DNA of 64,000 nucleotides from assembly GCA_035487155.1 (NCBI GenBank), contig DATHMK010000091.1, positions 1 through 64,000 on the forward strand. Reading direction: 5' to 3'. The DNA comes from DAIDKA01 sp035487155. Its GTDB lineage: Bacteria; Pseudomonadota; Gammaproteobacteria; Steroidobacterales; Steroidobacteraceae. Positions 52,850-62,018 of this stretch are shown in pieces (the stretch's first letter is position 1; every line of letters starts with the position of its first letter). Made by a program: the position numbers and the translations under genes. The notes below the pieces were generated by a model that saw only the letters and a program-made list of their open reading frames with translations, did no database searches and was not told where the DNA came from.

Positions 52850-53344
52850 ATGCGCAAGTTCCTCACCAAACCGAACCCAATCGGCAGCAGCCGCGGCTTC
52901 ACGCTCATCGAGATCATGGTCGTCGTGATCATCATCGGGCTGCTGGCGGCGGTCATTGTGCCCAGTGTCATCGGCAAAGTGGGCGAGGCACGCGTCGCCA
53001 AGGCCCATCAGGATATCCAGGCCCTCGGCACCGCGCTCGCCATGTACCGCCTGGACAACTTCAAATATCCGACCTCGGACCAGGGACTGAAGGCGCTGGT
53101 GCAACAGCCCGCGGACCCGACCATCCGCAACTGGCGCAAGGGCGGCTATATCCAGGACGGCTCGCTCAAGGATCCCTGGGGCAACGACTATCAGTACGTA
53201 TATCCGGGCACCCACGGCCGCGAATACGACCTGTACTCCTTCGGCGCCGATGGCCAGGAAGGAGGCGAAGGCGAGGATGCGGATATCGGCAATTGGAATG
53301 TGGACGCCAAGCCCGGCGACACTCAGGCCGCCAACGGTCCTTGA
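52850..53344 (+). CDS. gspG: Type II secretion major pseudopilin GspG
   Basis: A 164-residue pseudopilin with the prepilin cleavage site SRG-FTLIEIMVVVIIIGLLAA (cleavage after Gly, Phe+1, Glu+5). The globular part has DPWGNDYQYVYPG, YDLYSFGADGQEGGEGEDADIGNW with the Ca2+-binding loop, typical of GspG. It forms the helical pseudopilus of the type II secretion system. It heads the gspG-N block. A weak TATGAT lies at 52803-52808. Confidence 0.95.
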   Translation: MRKFLTKPNPIGSSRGFTLIEIMVVVIIIGLLAAVIVPSVIGKVGEARVAKAHQDIQALGTALAMYRLDNFKYPTSDQGLKALVQQPADPTIRNWRKGGYIQDGSLKDPWGNDYQYVYPGTHGREYDLYSFGADGQEGGEGEDADIGNWNVDAKPGDTQAANGP

Positions 53345-53362
53345 GCCACGCGGCGCCCCGCC

Positions 53363-54052
53363 GTGTTGAACCGTGACCTCAGGGCAGCTCGCAGCGGCGG
53401 GTTCACCCTCATCGAAATCCTGGTGGTGATCGTCATCATCGGCATCGTCACCGTCGGGGCGGTGCTGTCGATGTCATTCACCGGACCGGAGCGCGAGCTG
53501 CGCACCGAGGGTGATCGGCTCGCCGACCTCATGAACTACGCGCAGGAACAGGGCGAGCTGCAGACGCGCGAGCTGGGCCTGTACTGCACCGATCACAGCT
53601 ACAAATTCCTGGCCTTCGATGCCCGCCGCCAGCTGTGGGTTCCGATCGCGGACGATGATGCCCTGAAACCGCGCACCCTGCCCGATGCCATACGCATGCA
53701 GCTGCAGATCGAAGGTCGCGAGGTGGTGCTGGCCTCGGTGGCGGATGAGGAGAAAAAAGCCAGCAGCCAATCAAATACCCAGCCGAGTACCCCAACCAGC
53801 CCCGCCAGCAGCACCGTTTCCAGCGCCGCCTCCAGCTCTGCGGCCATTGCCGCGGTCAGTACTCAATCCAGTGCCCCGGCCGGCGCCCTGAGCGCGGCGG
53901 AGGTGCAGCCGCATGTGATGATCTTCTCCAATGGCGATCTGACCTCCTTTCGCGTGACCCTGGGCAGAGACGGCAGCGATGCGACGGTCGACGTGCTGCC
54001 CGACCACCAGGGCCGGATCAAGGTCAAGGTTCCCAAGGAGCACATCACATGA
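53363..54052 (+). CDS. gspH: Type II secretion minor pseudopilin GspH with Ser/Thr/Pro-rich insert
   Basis: This GTG-started 229-residue pseudopilin has the cleavage site SGG-FTLIEILVVIVIIGIV. It is longer than typical GspH (about 170-190 residues). The excess is a low-complexity Ser/Ala/Thr/Pro-rich segment (about residues 132-177, 53758-53893). The core after it, VMIFSNGDLTSFRVTLGRDG, matches GspH beta strands. GspH joins the GspI-J-K tip complex to the GspG stalk. Confidence 0.88.
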   Translation: MLNRDLRAARSGGFTLIEILVVIVIIGIVTVGAVLSMSFTGPERELRTEGDRLADLMNYAQEQGELQTRELGLYCTDHSYKFLAFDARRQLWVPIADDDALKPRTLPDAIRMQLQIEGREVVLASVADEEKKASSQSNTQPSTPTSPASSTVSSAASSSAAIAAVSTQSSAPAGALSAAEVQPHVMIFSNGDLTSFRVTLGRDGSDATVDVLPDHQGRIKVKVPKEHIT

Positions 54053-54594
54053 GGAGGCAGCGCGGCTTCACCCTCATAGAAGTGCTGGTGGCGCTGGTCA
54101 TCGTCGCCTTGGGAATGTCGGCGCTGCTTCAGACTCTGGGCTCCGCCGCCGATACCGCCACCTGGCTGCGCGACAAGACCTTCGCCGAATGGATCGGGTT
54201 CAATCAACTGGCGACCCTGCGTCTGTCCGGATCACTGCCCTCGGAAGGCACCACCAACGGTGAATTGGACTACGCCGGCCGTCACTGGAGGTGGCGCCAG
54301 GAAGTCACGGCCATGGGATTTCCGGGTCTGTTCCGGGTGGACGTGCTGGTGGAACCGGCCGATACCTCAACCGTGGATGAGAAAGGCTGGATGGCCACCG
54401 TCATCGGCGGTGTGGGCGATGCGGTCGCGCCCTCGCAGCTGCAGTCGCTGTATCCGGACCCCTCGCTGCCGGGCGGCAGCAGCTCGGCACCGTCCAGCCA
54501 GCCCACCTCCAGCGCGCCGCCCTCGACCTTCTTCGCACCGACACCGCCCACGCCGGCGCCCACCACACCCGCGCCGACGCCGGAGCCGCAATGA
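54049..54594 (+). CDS. gspI: Type II secretion minor pseudopilin GspI with Pro/Ser-rich tail
   Basis: A 181-residue pseudopilin with cleavage site QRG-FTLIEVLVALVIVALGM, overlapping gspH by four bases. Typical GspI is about 120-130 residues. The extra is a C-terminal Ser/Pro/Thr-rich tail from about 54475 (SSSAPSSQP..., PTPPTPAPTTPAPTPEPQ). The fold core is LAT LRL and VEPADTSTVDE with the family pattern. It nucleates the tip complex. Confidence 0.88.
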   Translation: MRRQRGFTLIEVLVALVIVALGMSALLQTLGSAADTATWLRDKTFAEWIGFNQLATLRLSGSLPSEGTTNGELDYAGRHWRWRQEVTAMGFPGLFRVDVLVEPADTSTVDEKGWMATVIGGVGDAVAPSQLQSLYPDPSLPGGSSSAPSSQPTSSAPPSTFFAPTPPTPAPTTPAPTPEPQ

Positions 54595-55316
54595 GCGCGC
54601 GCCGCACTGCAAGCGCCCGTGGCTTCACGCTGGTGGAACTGATGGTGGCGCTGTTCATCACCGCCATCATTTTCGCGGTGGGCTATGGCGCCATCAACCA
54701 GGCGCTGAAGAACCACTCGCAGGTCAAGGAGCACCAGGATCGTCTGAGCGAAGTGCAGACCGCGGTGCGCCTCATGGTGCAGGATTTTTCCGAGCTCGCG
54801 GCCCGACCGATCCGCGATCAGCTCGGCCAGAACTGGCAGGCCTGCATCATCACCCCGACGCCCGATGCCCTCTCGGACAGCCTCGGCGTGCCGAGTCCCG
54901 CCGCAAGTTCCGCTCCGGCAACGCCGGATGATGATGACGACACCGATGACAGCAGCCCGCCGGCCGACGATGGCGGTCCTGACCTGGTGGCCTTCAGCCG
55001 CGGCGGCTGGGCCAACCCGGCCGGGATCCAGCGTCCGACGCTGGAGCGGGTCTCCTACCGCTTCGCCAACGGCATCCTGCGGCGCATGCACTGGACGGTG
55101 CTGGATGGCACCGAGGCCAGCCTGCCGGTGCGCCGCGACGTGCTCACGCATGTGAAATCAGTGACCTTCCGCTTCATGAACGACTCGCGGCAGTGGGTGA
55201 CGCAGTGGCCGGCGCTGGGCACCTCCAGCCTGCGCACCCGCCCCTATGCGGTGGAGATCACGCTGGATCTTGAGGACTGGGGCAAGATCGTGCGCGTGGT
55301 GGAGGTGCCGACGTGA
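54591..55316 (+). CDS. gspJ: Type II secretion minor pseudopilin GspJ with acidic insert
   Basis: A 241-residue pseudopilin with cleavage site ARG-FTLVELMVALFITAII, overlapping gspI by four bases. Internal residues about 101-130 (54891-54981) form a Ser/Pro/Asp-rich insertion with TPDDDDDTDD. The rest has LVAFSRGGWANPAGIQRPTL and RVSYRFANGILRRMHW, as in GspJ. It belongs to the tip complex with GspI and GspK. Confidence 0.89.
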   Translation: MSARRTASARGFTLVELMVALFITAIIFAVGYGAINQALKNHSQVKEHQDRLSEVQTAVRLMVQDFSELAARPIRDQLGQNWQACIITPTPDALSDSLGVPSPAASSAPATPDDDDDTDDSSPPADDGGPDLVAFSRGGWANPAGIQRPTLERVSYRFANGILRRMHWTVLDGTEASLPVRRDVLTHVKSVTFRFMNDSRQWVTQWPALGTSSLRTRPYAVEITLDLEDWGKIVRVVEVPT

Positions 55317-56251
55317 GGCGCCAGCGCGGCGTCGCGCTGATCACCGCCATCCTGCTGGTGGCGCTGGCGACCATACTGGCGGCGACCATAGGCTATGAAA
55401 ACGCGATGACCGCGCGACGCGGCACGGCCACCTTTGCCTTCGAGCAGAGTCTGGAGGTCTCCAAGGCCGCCGAGGCCCTCGCCGCCTATGTGCTGCGTGC
55501 GACGCGCCAGGCGAACAAGACCGACACCGATCCCACGCAGGCCTGGTCGACGCCTTACGGGCCGGTGGACCTGGTGCCCGGGGTCACCCTGGAGGCATGG
55601 CTGGAAGACACCCAGGGACGTTTCAACCTCAACAATCTGGTGAACCCGGATGGCTCAACCAACCCGGACAGCATGCTGGTGTTTGAGAATCTGCTCACCA
55701 CCTTGGGTCTGGAGCCGAAGTGGGCGCCGATGATGGCCGACTGGATCGATTCGGACACCGTGCCCAATAATCCCGACGGCGCCGAGGACAGCGTCTATCT
55801 GTCACAGACCCCGCCGTACCGCGCCGCCAACATGTTCATCACCAGCGCCAGCGAGATTCTGGCGCTGCCGGGCTTCGGCCGCGACCGTTACCTGAGGCTG
55901 CAGCCCTTCATCACCGCCCTGCCCCAGGGCACCGCCATCAACCTGTGCTCGGCCCGGCCCGAACTGCTCGATGCCCTGGGCCCGGCGAACACCACCAATT
56001 TTTCCGATCCCCAGAATCTGGCCAAGAACCGTGCCGAAGGCTGTTTTCCCAGCAAGCAGGATTTCGACGCCCTGTTCAGTGACGCCACCGCCCGCTCCAA
56101 ATCCGACGCGATGGTGACGAGCGTGTCTAACTACTTTACCCTGACCAGCATCGTTACCATTGGCAGCACGCAGTTCGCCTTGTACAGTTTGCTGCATCAG
56201 GAAAGCGACATGCGCGTGCGATCCATCCAGCGCAGCTTTACGGCAGACTGA
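55313..56251 (+). CDS. gspK: Type II secretion minor pseudopilin GspK
   Basis: A 312-residue protein with cleavage site QRG-VALITAILLVALATIL, without Glu+5, as is normal for GspK. The large helical insertion domain has WLEDTQGRFNLNNLV and LADWIDSD-type segments (MADWIDSDTVPNNPDGAE). GspK caps the pseudopilus. It overlaps gspJ by four bases and precedes gspL by three. Confidence 0.93.
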   Translation: MRRQRGVALITAILLVALATILAATIGYENAMTARRGTATFAFEQSLEVSKAAEALAAYVLRATRQANKTDTDPTQAWSTPYGPVDLVPGVTLEAWLEDTQGRFNLNNLVNPDGSTNPDSMLVFENLLTTLGLEPKWAPMMADWIDSDTVPNNPDGAEDSVYLSQTPPYRAANMFITSASEILALPGFGRDRYLRLQPFITALPQGTAINLCSARPELLDALGPANTTNFSDPQNLAKNRAEGCFPSKQDFDALFSDATARSKSDAMVTSVSNYFTLTSIVTIGSTQFALYSLLHQESDMRVRSIQRSFTAD

Positions 56252-56254
56252 CGC

Positions 56255-57541
56255 ATGGCAGACTGGCTACTCATCAGACTCGGCAACGACCCGCAGCTCG
56301 TGGACTACCTCACGGCCGACGCCGCGGGTCGCATCGTGGCGCCGCTGCGCGCCGGCCCGCTGGCGCTGGCCGCGACGCAGGCGGCGGGACATCGCATCTG
56401 CGTTCTGGCCCCGGCCAGCGACGTTTTGCTGACCGATGCCGAGGTACCCGCCCGCTCCGGTCAACGGGTGCAGCAGATCGTGCCCTATGCGCTCGAAGAG
56501 CAGCTGGCCGAGGACATCGATTCCCTGCAGTTCGCGGTGGGCCGCCGGGTCGGTGATGCGGCGCGCATTCCGGTTGCCGTGGTATCGCGCACGCTCCTGG
56601 AAAGCTGGCTTGCGCAGTTGCACGCGGCAGGCCTGGATCCGGAGTGCATCTATGCCGACAGCAGTCTGGTCCCGGAGAACCCCGGGCAGGCGGTGCTGGT
56701 ATTGAGCGGGGAGAACGTGATTCTGCGCGCCGCCGGCGCGCCACAGCCGGTGACCCTGCCGCTGGGCGCGCTTGAGGAGGCGCTGCAGCTGCTGCGTCCC
56801 GTCGCGCAGCCGGCCACCGTGGCGGCCGAGGACCCAACCCAGCCGGCGCTGCCGGCGACGGACTTTGGCGGTAATGGCCTGGTGGTGTACGCCGGCGAGA
56901 GCGAGTGGCGCCAGTACGGCGCCAGGATCGAAGCCGAGCGCGAACATTTCGAGGGCCTGTCCGTGCAGCTGCTGCCCGAGGGGCCGCTGGGACTCTTTGC
57001 CCAGTCCCTGCCGGGCACCAGCGCCATCAATCTGCTGCAGGGAAGCTATGCCGCCGCCTCGCCTTTGTCGGTTAGCTTCAAGGCCTGGCGGGTCGCCGCC
57101 GCGATGCTCGCCGGACTGCTGGTGCTGCATGGCATCGGCAGCGCCGCGCAGCTGCTGATGCTCAAGCGTACCGAGAGCCGTCTGGACCAATCGATCAGCG
57201 AAACCTTCGAGCAGGCCATGCCCAGTGAGCACAACAGCTCCAATGCGCGGCACCGCATGGAGGCCAGGTTGACCGCCCTGCAGGGCAGCACCGACAGCTC
57301 CGGCCTGCTGGCGATGCTCTCGGCCGTGGCGCAGGCCCGGGCCGGTTCCAGCGACACGACCTTGCAGGGCCTGAGTTACCGTGACGGACTTTTGGAGCTG
57401 CAGGTGAAAGCCCCGGGCGCCGATGCCCTGGATCGCATCAGCCAGCAGCTGCGTACCGCGGGCTGGCGGGCGGATCTGACCTCGGGAACCTCCAGCGGCG
57501 GCGCCTACCAGGGCCAGATACAGATGAAGCCGGGTACATGA
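56255..57541 (+). CDS. gspL: Type II secretion inner-membrane protein GspL
   Basis: A 428-residue protein. It has an N-terminal actin-like cytoplasmic domain (residues about 1-265; VLAPASDVLLTDAEVP, VPYALEEQLAEDID), one TM helix at about 272-300 (VAAAMLAGLLVLHGIGSAAQ), and a periplasmic ferredoxin-like domain at the end. It links the GspE ATPase to the pseudopilus platform. GspE itself is not encoded in this window. Confidence 0.92.
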   Translation: MADWLLIRLGNDPQLVDYLTADAAGRIVAPLRAGPLALAATQAAGHRICVLAPASDVLLTDAEVPARSGQRVQQIVPYALEEQLAEDIDSLQFAVGRRVGDAARIPVAVVSRTLLESWLAQLHAAGLDPECIYADSSLVPENPGQAVLVLSGENVILRAAGAPQPVTLPLGALEEALQLLRPVAQPATVAAEDPTQPALPATDFGGNGLVVYAGESEWRQYGARIEAEREHFEGLSVQLLPEGPLGLFAQSLPGTSAINLLQGSYAAASPLSVSFKAWRVAAAMLAGLLVLHGIGSAAQLLMLKRTESRLDQSISETFEQAMPSEHNSSNARHRMEARLTALQGSTDSSGLLAMLSAVAQARAGSSDTTLQGLSYRDGLLELQVKAPGADALDRISQQLRTAGWRADLTSGTSSGGAYQGQIQMKPGT

Positions 57542-58035
57542 ACATGGACAGCCTGCTCGCCTGGTACAAGGCGCAGAGCCCACGTGATCAGCGGGTGGCG
57601 TTGATGGCCGGCGTGATCGCGCTGATCGTACTGGTGGGCGTGATTTTCGTGCCGCTTGACACCAGCGTGGCGCGCGCCAGCGTGCGGGTGCAGCGCAAGC
57701 AATCGGATCTGGCGTGGATGCGCACCGTGGCACCGCAGCTGGCGGCGGCGGGCGCCTCGGTCGCCGCGCCGGTTTCGCAACGTTCGCTGATCGTGGTGAT
57801 CGACAGTTCGGCACGTGAATCCGGGCTCGGCTCCGCGCTCAACAGCACCGAGCCGGGTGGCCCCGGGGCGCTGCGGGTGCGACTGAACAAGGCCTCATTC
57901 GACATGCTGGTGGCGTGGTTGGCCAAACTGTCGCAGCAGAACGGCGTGCACGTGCAGTCCGCCACCATCGATGCCGCCGGACCGCCGGGCCTGGTCAACG
58001 CCGGCATCGAGCTGCGCACCGCAAGCCAGGACTGA
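57538..58035 (+). CDS. gspM: Type II secretion inner-membrane protein GspM
   Basis: A 165-residue protein with an N-terminal TM helix (VALMAGVIALIVLVGVIFV) and a periplasmic ferredoxin-like domain (RSLIVVIDSSARESGLGSAL, LRVRLNKASFDMLVAWLAKL). It stabilises GspL in the platform. The ATG overlaps the gspL stop as ATGA. Confidence 0.92.
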   Translation: MNMDSLLAWYKAQSPRDQRVALMAGVIALIVLVGVIFVPLDTSVARASVRVQRKQSDLAWMRTVAPQLAAAGASVAAPVSQRSLIVVIDSSARESGLGSALNSTEPGGPGALRVRLNKASFDMLVAWLAKLSQQNGVHVQSATIDAAGPPGLVNAGIELRTASQD

Positions 58036-58041
58036 CGGGTC

Positions 58042-58776
58042 TTGCGACGCGCGATCATTCTCGCGGTCATTGCCTTCACACTGGTGCTGCTGGTGCGCTT
58101 GCCGGCGCGCTGGCTCAGCCCGCTGCTGCCCCATGGCATGCAGTGTCAGCAGCTCGACGGCAGCGCCTGGAATGGCAGCTGTACGGGTCTGACCAGCAGT
58201 GGCAATGCAGTGGGCGATGTGACCTGGAACCTGCAGCTGCTGCAGCTGCTGCGCGCACGCCTGGACCTGCGGCTCGATCTCACCGGCACCGACAGCAGCG
58301 CGCACGGCGAGGTGGCCCTGGGCTTCGGCGGCGCCGTGCACGGCCGTGATGTGACACTGGATGTGCCGCTGACCAGCGCGCTGGTGTCCTCGCTGCCCGT
58401 CGGGGCGCATGCGCGCCTGCAGGGCACTCTGGCGCGCATCGAATGGACGGGCAAATACCTGTCCGAACTGCAAGGCGAACTGCGGGTCCAGGACCTGGTC
58501 GGGCCGCGCGGCCAGGCCTTCGGCAGCTATCAGGTCAGCTTTGCGCCCGGCAGCGGTTCGGACAGCGCCGACCTGCCCACCGGCGTGGTGCACGACGGCG
58601 GCGGTCCGCTGCAGCTGGAGGCCACACTGCAACTGACCCATGATCCGGGCTACGTGGTTGACGGGCGGGTCGCGCCACGCCCCAGCGCCTCCGCCGACAT
58701 CGTCGACATGCTCAAATACCTGGGCTCGGCGGATGCGTCGGGCCGCCGCCCCTTTTCCCTGATGGGAACCTTCTAG
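58042..58776 (+). CDS. gspN: Type II secretion protein GspN
   Basis: A 244-residue protein starting at TTG, with an N-terminal TM helix (AIILAVIAFTLVLLVRL). Beta-rich periplasmic sequence follows: HGMQCQQLDGSAWNGSCTG, DVTWNLQLLQLLRARLDL. GspN is an accessory component of unclear role, seen in only some type II systems. It ends the gsp block and overlaps the helicase gene by four bases, tail to tail. Confidence 0.88.
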   Translation: MRRAIILAVIAFTLVLLVRLPARWLSPLLPHGMQCQQLDGSAWNGSCTGLTSSGNAVGDVTWNLQLLQLLRARLDLRLDLTGTDSSAHGEVALGFGGAVHGRDVTLDVPLTSALVSSLPVGAHARLQGTLARIEWTGKYLSELQGELRVQDLVGPRGQAFGSYQVSFAPGSGSDSADLPTGVVHDGGGPLQLEATLQLTHDPGYVVDGRVAPRPSASADIVDMLKYLGSADASGRRPFSLMGTF

Positions 58777-61700
58777 GAGGCGCTGCCGGTCCACCACAGC
58801 TGTGCGGCGGGCAAGTACACCGCCGCGCGTACTGCGCCCGGTGCCAGGGCCTGCGCCAGATGGATTTGCCGCGCCAGAGGCAGCGCGAACGCATCCTCCA
58901 GGGATTGCCGCGGCCGCGGCAGGATATCGATCAGCCAGCGTGTTCCAGCATCATCCTGGAAGCTCAGGTCAGTGCGGATGCTGGTCAGGCGCCCGCCGAA
59001 CATGCCGGTCAGCGCCAGCGGCGCGGCGGCCTGGGCCGCACCGCCAAGGCTGGTGAGGATCCATCGCAGCCGTGAGTCCTGCAGGCAGGCCGCAAGCATT
59101 TCCAGGGCCCGCCCCCGCTCGGGCGCAGGCAGATGAGCGTTGAGCAGCGGCGCCAGCTGCCCGGCATCATCCGGCGGGGGTTGGCGGCGGCGCGCCAGGT
59201 GGCGCAGCACTGCGCACACCGCCTGTTCCACGAGGTCCGCCTCCACGCCATCCTGCTGCGGCGCCTGATAAGCGGCGATGGGCAGCATCTGCGGTTGCGG
59301 CACGGGCGGCGGGGGCGGCACCTGCCACCCGGCGCGCAACCGCTCGCGCGGCGTGTTGCCCGGTATATCCTGCGGCATTGCCGTAGCCGCGGCAGCGTAC
59401 GGCAGCTGCAGGAACTGGTCCTTGAGCGCCGGCCACAGCCGCTGCAGCGGCGTCCCGGAGCGCGGCGCCGGCGCGGGCTTGCCGGGCCGCGCCTCATCAA
59501 GCTGGCCGAACAGATGCAGCTGCAGGCGCGCCCGGGTCGCCGCGACGTACAACAGGCGCGTCGCCTCGTTGCGCTCACGCTGTTCCTGAAGGCTGGCCAC
59601 GTAGCGCCCCAGAGGCGTCGGGCCGGTGCTCGCCGCCGGCGGCACAGGCACCATCAGCAAGTCACTGCCGCGGCTGCCGCGCGGCAGATCCACCCATTGC
59701 AGCAGCGAACGCGGGTTCTGGCGTCCGCTGCGGCCCAGGCCGGGCAGGATCACGTGATCGAATTCCAGGCCCTTGGCATGATGGATGGTCATGATCTGTA
59801 CCGGGTGCGCGCTGCGCCCCGGGTGTGCGGCGTACAGGCGCATCAGGCGCTGCGGCAAGTCCTGCGGCCCGCTCCAGTCCGGCTCCGCACTCCATTGCGC
59901 CAGCGCATCGAAGAAGCCCCGGGCATGTCCCAGATCGCTGTGCTGTGCGCAGGCTGCCGGGCCTCCGAGGCGCAGCCACGCGGACTCCACCCGGCGCGCC
60001 AGATGCTCGCGACCGCTGGCATAGGTGTGCTGCATTTCATCCAGGCTCACGGCGAGCGCCTGCTGCAGGCGTCGCAGCCGCGCCTGGGCCGGCGCGGCGA
60101 GCGCGGCGCTCACCTGCGGGTCGCACAGGCGCTCCCACACCGTCATGCGCCGCTCGCTGCCCACCACCTGCCCGATTTCCTCGAGGCTCAGACCGCACCA
60201 GGGCGCGCGCAGCAGGGCCAGCCATGCAGTGCGGTCGCCCAGATGATCCAGGGCCCGGGTCAGCGCCGTCAGGTCGCGCACGATGCTCAGGGCTTCGAGT
60301 GAGACGAGTTCCACGCCGGCGACATCGATGTGCTGCGCCTCAAGCGCCGCCACGATCGGGGCGGCGTGGGCGCGGGCGCCCACCAGGATGGCGATGCTCG
60401 AGTGCGGCTGCTCGCCACGCAGTTGCATGACCACGCGCGCGATGGCGGATGCTTCTGCGGCGGCATCGCCCGGCAGTACCCGGTGCAGCTGCACGGCACC
60501 GGTGGCATCAGCGGGCCGCGCGGCGATGCTCGGGGAGTACGCCACGGCGCTGGTACGCGGATCATCCTCTTCTGGAAAGCAGCTGGCGAACACAGCATTG
60601 TTCCAGCGCACCACTTCAGGGGCGCTGCGAAAATTGCGGCGCAGGACCAGCGGCTCGAGCGGCACGCTGCCAATGCCGCTGGCGCGAGCCGCCAGAAACA
60701 TACCCACCTCAGCTTCCCTGAAGCCATAGATGGACTGCATCGGATCGCCCACCAGGAACAGCGTGCGGCCATCCCCGGGCGCCCAGCCTGCGGTGAGCAG
60801 TTCCAGAAGCCTGGTCTGCTCCAGGGAGGTGTCCTGAAACTCATCGACCAGGATGTGGCGCAGTCGGGCGTCCAGGCGTAGCGCCAGATCGCTCGGATCA
60901 TCCACACTGCCCAGTGCCGTGCGCGCCGCGACGCCGACCGCCGCATAGTCCACGCGCCCCAGTTCGCTGAACACCAGGTCCAGTTCCGCGGCCGCCACTT
61001 CCAGCACTCGCGCCAGCACGCCCAGTACCTGGATTTCATCCAGGCTCAGCTGTGGATCCGGCAACAGCCGCAGCTCGTTGAACAGCCCCAGAGCCCCGGG
61101 CAGCGCGGCCAGCTGCGCGATCCACTGGCTGCCGCGGCGTTTCAGGGCCTGCTCCTCGGGTGGGAAGCCCACGCGCACGTCCAGGCGCTTGCGCCAGCTG
61201 CCCTCCTGAGTCAGCGCCAGCGCACACAGCCCCTGCCACTGAGGCAGCGTGGCCGCAGCCCCGGTACTCGGCGCGGGCAGGTCGCGCTCGCCGCGGTGCC
61301 GCGCCGTTGCCGCGGCAAGGGCAAGACCTTCCGCCAGCAGCGGCGGCGCGAGCAGGCGCCCGGCCTGCGCCAGGCGCGCCGCGACCACCGCCTCGAGGCT
61401 CTCCCTCACACGGCTCGCCAGCCGCGTTGCCGCATCCCCCACCAGGTACGGCAGCCAGTGCGTGCGTTTGGCCAGCATGGCGGCGATCAGCTGCTCGCAG
61501 TGCCCGAAGTCATTCTCCATGCGTTCGAACAGCAATTCGACATCCGCGCGCAACCGCTCATCGGTCTGCGCATCCAGCAGCGCGCGGCGCGCGGCGCGCC
61601 GGTAGGCGCCATGGGCCTGTGGCAGCACCTGCAGCGAGCCGCTGCCGCGAGCCGCCAGCGGCATCTGCAGGGCCAGCGCCCGGTTCAGCGCATCCAGCGT

Positions 61701-62018
61701 CTGGATCCGCAGGCGCGCAGGATTTTCCAGCAGCTGCCAGCCCAGCTGCTGCGAGCGCGCGCGCACCGCCGCGGCCAGCTCGCCCGGCCCGGACAGCGCC
61801 TGCGCCACGCGCAGCGCCATCTCCGCGGCCGCCTTGCGCGTGAAGGTGATGGCCAGTATTTCCTCGGGCAGCTGCGCCCGGGTCAGCAGCACCAGCACCC
61901 GCTCGATGAGCACGGTGGTCTTGCCTGAACCGGCCGGCGCCTGCAGGATCACCGACCGTTCAGGGTCCACGGCGCGTTGCCGCGCTTGGCTATCGGCGGC
62001 CAGATCAGCTGCGGTCAT
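58773..62018 (-). CDS. UvrD-family helicase, AddA/RecB-like, with degenerate nuclease end
   Basis: The ATG at 62018 (MTAADLAADSQ) is chosen; the upstream frame is overlap with the preceding gene. The protein has 1081 residues and the SF1 helicase motifs: ILQAPAGSGKTTVLIERVL, ILVDEFQDTSLEQ, GDPMQSIYGFREAE, IMTIHHAKGLEFDHVILPG and LLYVAATRARLQ. It resembles AddA/RecB. The C-terminal end where AddA has D...D-Y-K of a RecB nuclease reads RTDLSF and LIDILPRP, so Lys is missing and cleavage is unlikely. It overlaps the nuclease gene by four bases (ATGA). Confidence 0.88.
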   Translation of the reverse strand: MTAADLAADSQARQRAVDPERSVILQAPAGSGKTTVLIERVLVLLTRAQLPEEILAITFTRKAAAEMALRVAQALSGPGELAAAVRARSQQLGWQLLENPARLRIQTLDALNRALALQMPLAARGSGSLQVLPQAHGAYRRAARRALLDAQTDERLRADVELLFERMENDFGHCEQLIAAMLAKRTHWLPYLVGDAATRLASRVRESLEAVVAARLAQAGRLLAPPLLAEGLALAAATARHRGERDLPAPSTGAAATLPQWQGLCALALTQEGSWRKRLDVRVGFPPEEQALKRRGSQWIAQLAALPGALGLFNELRLLPDPQLSLDEIQVLGVLARVLEVAAAELDLVFSELGRVDYAAVGVAARTALGSVDDPSDLALRLDARLRHILVDEFQDTSLEQTRLLELLTAGWAPGDGRTLFLVGDPMQSIYGFREAEVGMFLAARASGIGSVPLEPLVLRRNFRSAPEVVRWNNAVFASCFPEEDDPRTSAVAYSPSIAARPADATGAVQLHRVLPGDAAAEASAIARVVMQLRGEQPHSSIAILVGARAHAAPIVAALEAQHIDVAGVELVSLEALSIVRDLTALTRALDHLGDRTAWLALLRAPWCGLSLEEIGQVVGSERRMTVWERLCDPQVSAALAAPAQARLRRLQQALAVSLDEMQHTYASGREHLARRVESAWLRLGGPAACAQHSDLGHARGFFDALAQWSAEPDWSGPQDLPQRLMRLYAAHPGRSAHPVQIMTIHHAKGLEFDHVILPGLGRSGRQNPRSLLQWVDLPRGSRGSDLLMVPVPPAASTGPTPLGRYVASLQEQRERNEATRLLYVAATRARLQLHLFGQLDEARPGKPAPAPRSGTPLQRLWPALKDQFLQLPYAAAATAMPQDIPGNTPRERLRAGWQVPPPPPVPQPQMLPIAAYQAPQQDGVEADLVEQAVCAVLRHLARRRQPPPDDAGQLAPLLNAHLPAPERGRALEMLAACLQDSRLRWILTSLGGAAQAAAPLALTGMFGGRLTSIRTDLSFQDDAGTRWLIDILPRPRQSLEDAFALPLARQIHLAQALAPGAVRAAVYLPAAQLWWTGSAS

